Shown in pieces: positions 46,101 through 64,000 of a stretch of 64,000 nt of DNA. The stretch is from contig NMRB01001595.1 of NCBI GenBank assembly GCA_002633025.1, forward strand, positions 103,030 through 167,029, read 5' to 3'. The notes beneath the pieces were generated by a model. That model saw only the letters and a program-made list of their open reading frames with translations, did no database searches and was not told where the DNA came from. A program made the position numbers and the translations under genes. Each line of letters starts with the position of its first letter. The stretch's first letter is position 1. This stretch comes from Notospermus geniculatus (taxonomy: Eukaryota; Nemertea; Pilidiophora; Heteronemertea; Lineidae).

Positions 46101-49100
46101 AACGTGAAAGACGAATTCGTCACTCTTGCACGAAGTCTGGCAACTTCTTGCAGGGTTGAAATGGGATGATCAGAACTCGCACTGTGGAACTGGGGAGGGG
46201 TCATCGAACTCCTGGCATTCATTTCTTACAGCTTCTCTTTCCGGACTACCTCCTTACACTACTGGTCAGTTTCTAAAACTCTTAGAACCAATAACAGAAA
46301 TTAATTACTAATCAACTACAAGCCAACATGAAACGACTATCCAACATGTCCAAACTTAAAATTTTCAACGCAAGGACAGGCAAGTGCTTTCATCAGTTCG
46401 AGAAATTTTTGGTTTCAGAGCTGTGTTGATGATGAACATGCCAGTGTTGTGTACGACAACTGTCCAGCTTCGTAGGAAAGTAGAGAGGGAGTCTGTGGAT
46501 TCCTCGGGAGATAAATAAGCAGGAGGAAACCAGAGTTAAAACCTGTACTGTCAAAGAGACTAATGCCTCTAATACCCTCTCTTCAGTCAGATGAAGAATG
46601 GGTGTGACCAGGGTTCCAATCCGGACCCCTAGAGGTGGAAGGTACTGATATATCCACTGTGCCATCACCTCAGATAGTGAAGCCCCATGGGAGATATATT
46701 TCCAAATTCCTACTATCTGAACCTACGTCTCTGTTTGCAAGTCAATAGAGTATGCAATGTCACCATTGACAACGCGAGGAGACAGCAGCGATTTCCATTT
46801 ATCTATAAAACATGCTATTGGCTTTCTATAATAACATGAACAGTGGATGACTACTTATTTCTGCCTGGTGTTTACTGTTACATCAGTGTTAGCATGCAGC
46901 ATACAGTTAACCGGGCTATTCAATTAATGATACATGCGGACCACTTTTGGCTCACTTCATCACAATAAATGGTAAAATCAATTCTAATATTCTAACTACA
47001 GTAGCATTAGCCAGTGTCATGAAGGTCGGTAGGGGTGGTGTGTCAAAGTTGATTCCACACTGAAAAACACACAACTCATACTGAATCCATTTCATCTGCT
47101 CTGAGCATAGTCATCAATCTTCCAGCTCAATACTCTTGTTTTCAATAAGAAATTGACATGGGACTGCAACATGAATGGTTTTCAATTGCTTTCTATCATG
47201 TCTATGGCAGTGACACCTAATCCAATGAAGGCACATGTTCTCCATTGAAATCTAATAAAACAAGGCAGAATTCCATCTGCTATACCGCAAAAACAGCAAT
47301 AAACGTTCCGCAGGGTACTGTTCAGCTCACTAGCTCTGCTCTGATCAATATTCACATCTCGCCATGTCTTCAGTTGAAAACTTCAAGTTTGAAAATAGTC
47401 AAGGAAACAAAGCCTGCTATGAATTCAACAGGTGCAATATGATGAATTGTAATAAAACATGAAGAACAGAAATAAACACTTCAAAGTTTGACATACTTAC
47501 AAATATTGTAATTCAGTTTCACCCTTATGGGCCAGCATTCTGATAAAACAGTCAAACTTTTCAAGTAGTTTTAGATGATATTTTTAGCTTTCAAGATAAC
47601 AATGTTGAAATTGAACCTGTACAGTCATACATGCACACTATGTATGTCACCAAAGATTTTTTTCTACACAATAGAACTGGGAAGTGGCAGATATGAAAGA
47701 CTGTCAATAGAAACAACATACGGTACATGTACATGTACTACGCAGATGTCACATTCTGCTGCAGCTTCAACATGAACATACACTGCACTGTACAATATTG
47801 AAGTTCATATTGAGGTTAATTCAAGGATGGCCTCCTAGTTACATAAACAAATGATCAAAAATAACTCAGCACTGCAATGACATCATACTATGCTGGTGCA
47901 TGCATTACAATCTTTTCATAAGTTAGTAGTAGGCCAACATAGTGATGTTAGTAGGCCAACATAGTGATGTTTTCTGTTAAGTATCAAATAATTTAGAATA
48001 TTGCTTACCGTCTCATTAACCTTTCTGCCTCGCCTTTGTCTATACTTATACCTAATTTCTTTAGGGATTCTTTTATTTCATGTGCGTCTAAGTGACCTAC
48101 AATGAGATAAAGGCAACAGTGCATTTATACATAGATGATAATCTGTTGTGATACTTTAATGCATAAAAACAAAGGTTCATTAATGCAATCAGTTTAGGTT
48201 TGGGCAAGTTTAAGTTGGTTGGCATAGGTGCATGCACAATTTACTTGACGACACTGGCTTTTGAATTAACTGGAGGCAAAGTAATTAATGTCTTGCCCCC
48301 CCCCCACAAGAAGTCAGGCCCATTGCTGTCCCTCTTCTATCAGTATCACAGTCATCAGTGCCATTGGGACATTGCAAAGTGTAAGAATTCCGACTAAACT
48401 GAGTCCTCTTCAAAATTATGCTGGTTATTCGAAGGAATGGCAATACCGGCATATAATCTGGTATTCAAATTGTCAGTCTGAAGGAAGCCAGCACAGGTGT
48501 ACTCTGAGTATCCAGTCAAAAAATGCCAATCCCATCAGACCCATGGTTATCCTTGGGAACCCAGACTTACCATCCTTATTTACATCTAATTTTGAAAATA
48601 CCAACTGTAGTGCCTTCTCATGTTCAACAACATATCTAACAAACTCCCAGAAGCTCAGCTGACCATCTTTGTTGATATCTGACTTGTCGACAATTTTCTG
48701 GAAGATAGAGATGATAAAAGATAAAGCAATAAACTTTTTGATCGGCAAAGCAAAGGACAGGTTGTTTCAGGCCCAGAAAGGAGGAATAACCTTGGTATTC
48801 AATCATTCAGGACAGACTCACCAAGTCCAAGCCCACCTCAGTCAGTGCAGTCAGACCAAGGCCCGGGTAAAAGCAAAGGCAAACAAAGGGAATGCAAGAA
48901 CAAGAACCCGCCTGGCCTTGCAGCCCAGCCCACCCATCCCATGGCCATGCCAAAAAAGCCCTCGCTTTTATAGGCCTTATCGCACCTAGCACATGGCTAA
49001 TCAGCATAAAATCAGCGAAGCGGAAAGGGCCCGAACATCAGCGCCCCCGCAGTACATTCACAATGCATCGCTCTGTGCATTGCCTGAATTTTTTGTAAAC

Positions 49101-50072
49101 AATGGCCAATAAAAGCAACTTCCAAAAGCCGGATGTGCCAAAACTAACTAGCTGCGTGGGAGGTGTTATGAAGTGATTCAAATCGGTCAAATATTGACTA
49201 CCGATCGTTCTCGCGATCGCAAAAAATCGATGGTTAATTCCAAAAGATTAGCACATGTCATCATGGTGGCCCTGTCTCGACGGTCACGTGTCAGTTATTG
49301 ACCAATCAGCGTGGGGTTGCACGATAATATGATAATGTTTTGGCGTTGTTTACATGGACTAATCATCGATTTTTGGCGATCGCGAAGACGATCAGTGGTC
49401 AATAATATATCGATTTGAATCACTTTATACCGCCGCCCACATAGCTAGTTAGTTTAGGCACATCAGGCTTTTGGAAGTGACTTTTATTGGCCAATGTTGA
49501 CAAAAAATGCACCCAATGCATTGCACAATGTATTGTAAATGTACAGCGGTGGCGCTGATGGTTGGGCCCGTCCCGCCTCGCTGATTTATGCTGATTAGCC
49601 ATGTGCTAGGTGCGATAAGGCCTATAAACCGATTTTTGCTGTTGTGATGGCTTCATTCAATTCAGCGAGCCTTGAACCTTGAACTTAGTTTCAGGCCAGT
49701 GCACACGATCAATGCTGACATCACTGATTTCACAGTTCACCAGTTCATATGCCTGCATGTCCAGTCGGTAGGCTTTCATGTAGGCCTACCATCTACATGT
49801 GTGTTGCTGTGTACATGTACACTGCATGTGCATGTGCCAAAGCAAAGTGCACTCTATGTACATGATGTACGTGATCAAGTGTAGGTCACCTGAGCTTGTC
49901 CAGGCACTTGTGGAACTCCCAGTTGATGCAACGATTTGTCAAGGTCATCAACACTAATTTTCCCATCTTTATCTATATCTAATCTCTCGAATAGCCTATG
50001 AAGCCTTTCCTCCTCTTCTTTGGGTATATCAATTTTGGTAATCGTCTTTGAATCAGCAGTTTGAGCAGTCAT
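31157..50072 (-). CDS. Ca2+-regulated mitochondrial ATP-Mg/Pi carrier (SCaMC; SLC25A24/25/23 family), complete
   Basis: Exons 5' to 3' (minus strand): 49890-50072, 48571-48697, 48009-48096, one of 43726-43837 or 39703-39814, 33797-33955, 33047-33199, 32704-32814, 32275-32442, 31869-32022, 31157-31323. All phases agree and give 473 residues, the normal SCaMC length. The N-terminal half is a calmodulin-like domain with EF-hand loops [12 protein letters not shown] (ends in Asp, not Glu), [24 protein letters not shown] and an alternative fourth loop. The C-terminal half has the three solute-carrier repeats with signatures PLDRLK, PMEMLK and PLALIR, plus [31 protein letters not shown] and [14 protein letters not shown]. 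Family role: Ca2+-gated exchange of ATP-Mg for phosphate across the inner mitochondrial membrane. It shares a promoter interval with the EEIG1-like gene. Confidence 0.96.
31748..31826 (-). mobile_element. tRNA-derived SINE fragment
   Basis: On the minus strand it reads A-box-like 'gtggcacaacgg' then B-box-like 'ggttcaatcccc', spaced as in a tRNA gene but with no cloverleaf I can close. Same family as 46579-46680, 60205-60290 and 60590-60685. Confidence 0.7.
32548..32667. mobile_element. Foldback MITE (120 bp)
   Basis: Arms 'gccaagaaactccgata' and 'tatcggagtttcttggc', inside gggccg / cggccc ends. Located in the SCaMC intron between exons 32704-32814 and 32275-32442. Confidence 0.88.
32926..32992. 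repeat. Strong hairpin in SCaMC intron
   Basis: Perfect arms 'ttttaaggcgtgctaaaaag' and complement around a 6-nt loop, extended by ccaggcc / ggcctgg. It lies ~55 bp from exon 33047-33199 (downstream of it in transcript sense). Confidence 0.9.
33372..33490. mobile_element. Foldback MITE, 'ccgtattctagaa' family
   Basis: 'tccatattccagaagcctcc' and 'ttaaggaagcttctaaaata' arms, less perfect than 21349-21468. It lies in the SCaMC intron between exons 33797-33955 and 33047-33199. Confidence 0.8.
35113..35267. repeat. Direct duplication of ~75 bp split by a long poly-G run with one N
   Basis: 'gaggtgaacaaggtcgag' to 'cttgctg' occurs twice, each followed by poly-G (24 G plus N at 35194 in the first). 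The N marks an unresolved homopolymer length. Confidence 0.9.
35365..35406. repeat. Palindrome, copy 3 of the cttggaggaattatac family
   Basis: Arms 'cttggaggaattatac' and 'gtataattcctccaag' around 'atgtactt'. The loop differs from the copy at 2284-2320 while the arms are identical. Confidence 0.9.
39703..39814 (-). other. SCaMC alternative EF-hand-4 exon, version A
   Basis: 112 nt: one base completing an Arg codon, then 37 codons ([19 protein letters not shown]... HYWRHAI). Acceptor attctag, donor gtaaga. EF loop [12 protein letters not shown] keeps acidic positions 1, 3 and 12, with Thr at 5. About 57% identical (21/37) to version B. It resembles the usual vertebrate sequence of this loop. 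Confidence 0.92.
41657..41935. mobile_element. Foldback MITE (~280 bp)
   Basis: Ends 'tttaaagccccactgtattg' and complement, continuing through aattt / aaatt. It lies in the SCaMC intron between the two alternative exons. Confidence 0.9.
43726..43837 (-). other. SCaMC alternative EF-hand-4 exon, version B
   Basis: 112 nt: one base then 37 codons ([19 protein letters not shown]... KFWRHAS). Acceptor gatttcag, donor gtaagc. EF loop [12 protein letters not shown] has Asn at position 5 and Gly at 4. Same length, phase and position in the protein as version A 3.9 kb downstream. Confidence 0.92.
44240..44410. repeat. Dispersed repeat, uninterrupted copy
   Basis: 'accctagcccactgcctcaa' through 'cattgtataggacctg' to 'gtgctgccctctat.gtagct' is shared with 61320-61630, where a MITE interrupts it after 'ggacct'. 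Family unknown. Confidence 0.88.
45564..46042 (-). mobile_element. hAT-like non-autonomous transposon with transposase zinc-finger remnant
   Basis: Terminal inverted repeats catggttgccacag and ctgtggcaaccatg are flanked by gaaag at 45559-45563 and 46043-46047. Subterminal 'taatgcctttttaatgcc' repeats are typical of hAT elements. Minus strand 45700-45897 encodes a BED/U1-like zinc finger (YCAWCKVC ... [12 protein letters not shown], two Cys and two His) ending at a stop. No catalytic domain is present. Confidence 0.8.
46579..46680 (-). mobile_element. tRNA-derived SINE fragment
   Basis: Minus-strand 'gatggcacagtggatatatc' (A-box region) and 'ggattggaaccctgg' (degraded B box), followed by 'cccattcttcat' as in the 60205-60290 copy. 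Confidence 0.65.
48967..49628. mobile_element. Large foldback element (~660 bp) in the first SCaMC intron
   Basis: Arms of ~230 bp: the outermost 'ggccttatcgcacctagcac' through 'atggctaatcagcataaa' is perfectly inverted at 49586-49624, with inner matches 'aactaactagct' and 'tgattcaaatcg'. The centre has its own gatcgcgatcg-rich stem (about 49200-49400). Open frames on both strands here are mirror images. Confidence 0.92.
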
Positions 50073-62669
<12,597 letters not shown>

Positions 62670-62837
62670 GTAAGACATGATAACACCAACAATTTGGGGA
62701 GACTTACATGTATAACGAGATTAGCTTGGGACGAACGGTTCTGCTAGCTTCGTATCAACTCTGGTTTGCAATGTGCGCTAAAATGCGAGTCTGTCTTGTA
62801 GATTTTTGTCATCTCGGTTGAATTTCTAAGTCTGCAG

Positions 62838-63110
62838 GTGCACAGATACTTCATCCTGTACGTACACAGGTACTTTGTCCTGTACATAAACAGGGACTTC
62901 GTTCTGTACGTACACAGGTACTTCATCCTGTACGTACACAGTTCGTCCTGTACGTACACAGGTACTTCGTCCTGTACGTACACAGTTACTGAGTCCTGTA
63001 CGTACACAGGTACTTCGTCCTGTACGTACACAGGTACATGTACTTCGTCCTGTACATACACAGGTACATGTACTTCGTCCTGTACGTACACAGTAACTGA
63101 GTCCTGCAGG
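62838..63110. repeat. Minisatellite, ~11 units of 24-30 bp, self-complementary
   Basis: Unit 'tcctgtacgtacacaggtac' plus 'ttcg'; the gtacgtac core is palindromic, so units can fold. It produces mirror-image open frames on both strands. It lies after the last EEIG1-like exon in the window. Confidence 0.95.
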
Positions 63111-63396
63111 CACATTGGGATGATCAACTCCAAAAAAGATTCATTCTGGACTATTGGATCGCTTAAGAATATCTTCATCTCCTTCATTTATTTACCGTAA
63201 AACTTTCCTATTTTCTCTTTTGTGCCCTACATGCCGCACTTAAAACTCAAAATGAACAGATCTTTTTTTTTTTTTGGCCTAATGAATGATGCAGAACCAG
63301 GGAGTCCCAGATTTTCTTCTACTGGTACCTTGACTACGGGTTTTTTTAAGGCAGGCCTAAGCCTGTTGCTGTGCCACATTGATTGTCAGGGAGGTT

Positions 63397-63624
63397 TTAA
63401 AGGAGCACGGTAGGCCTATGCGATCTCTAATGGGTAAAATTTAACTGCCGACCTAAAGGGAGCCACCTAGCGGCAGCAACACGAACTGCAAAAATCCATT
63501 ACAAAATGTGCATAAGGCCCATAATCGGGTCCATTCACCGACAATGTAGTTGGTCCCTTGGGTTGGAGAATGGCGCGGGCGCGGTGGCACTGGCTGTCGC
63601 GAAAAAGTGGCAGTGCTCCTTTAA
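63397..63624. mobile_element. Short-TIR MITE candidate
   Basis: Ends 'ttaaaggagcac' and 'gtgctcctttaa' inverted over 228 bp. Inner sequence is only weakly symmetric. Confidence 0.6.
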
Positions 63625-64000
63625 TCATCAAACGCCTAATTCACATTGATTCATGAATGGTAAGGCCCCTCTCTGACTTTGAGCCAAGTTAGAATAGTGC
63701 TTACATGCCCGCTTAGGCTATGCTTAACCAAGATCACGCTTTCAGCTAACAGTGCAGGGCTCACAGTCACACTTGGGTCTAAAATTAGGGAGAAATAATG
63801 TCTCCCTCCTCAAAATTTTGGGAGACTTCACTCTCAAGAGGGACGACATATCGAACAAAGTTGTTTGATTTCAGCCTCTTTGCAAGAAATTACCGGGTAA
63901 CACTTAAAATGATATTTTAGGGCATATTAGGAGTGGATTTGGGCATTTTGGGGTGCAGAAAATGCTAGTCAGAGGGGATACCCCTACAAAAAAAAAAAAA

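Noticed and set aside
48807-49602. Mirror-image frames (LISHVLGAI.., ANQHKSARR..)
   Set aside because: Arms of the 660-bp foldback element.
62744-63200. Repetitive TGRSTCV / YVQDEVPV frames
   Set aside because: Minisatellite artefact on both strands, not a secreted repeat protein.

Overview
The window is metazoan nuclear DNA. Genes have GT-AG introns, all products are animal protein families, and the non-coding sequence is full of small foldback DNA transposons, tRNA- and 5S-derived SINEs and minisatellites. Frequent 'taggcctac' strings and the gene families suggest a non-vertebrate deuterostome (echinoderm, hemichordate or amphioxus-like). That placement is an inference. Two N-runs (4949-5099, 17887-18529) and a single N at 35194 mark it as draft assembly.

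Layout: (1) 1-1423, the last exons of an unidentified + strand gene, with a minisatellite that copies its own exon/intron boundary. (2) 2343-7589, a tandem segmental duplication carrying two intronless SLC18/VMAT-like MFS transporter genes on the + strand (2994-4532 and 5804-7357). (3) 8856-22530, a complete SLC44 choline-transporter-like gene on the - strand, 21 exons plus an alternative first exon. One intron holds a 2.35-kb nest of transposons. (4) 22531-31156, gene-poor, with minisatellites and foldback elements. (5) 31157-50072, a complete Ca2+-regulated mitochondrial carrier gene (SCaMC, SLC25A24/25/23 type) on the - strand. Its fourth EF-hand is encoded by either of two 112-nt exons; including both or neither gives an immediate stop codon. 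(6) 50787 to beyond 62669, the 5' part of an EEIG1/FAM102 (NT-C2 domain) gene on the + strand, head-to-head with SCaMC across a ~0.7 kb shared promoter interval.

The genes do not form an operon or pathway, though three of the five are membrane transporters (vesicular amine-like, choline-like, mitochondrial ATP-Mg/Pi). All exons were assembled by reading splice sites and checking codon phase; SLC44 and SCaMC close in frame from ATG to stop with family-typical lengths. The most interesting points are the self-enforcing EF-hand exon switch, the loss of the known VMAT charged residues in both MFS copies, the minisatellite of decoy 5' splice sites, and the nested transposons in a composite SINE.
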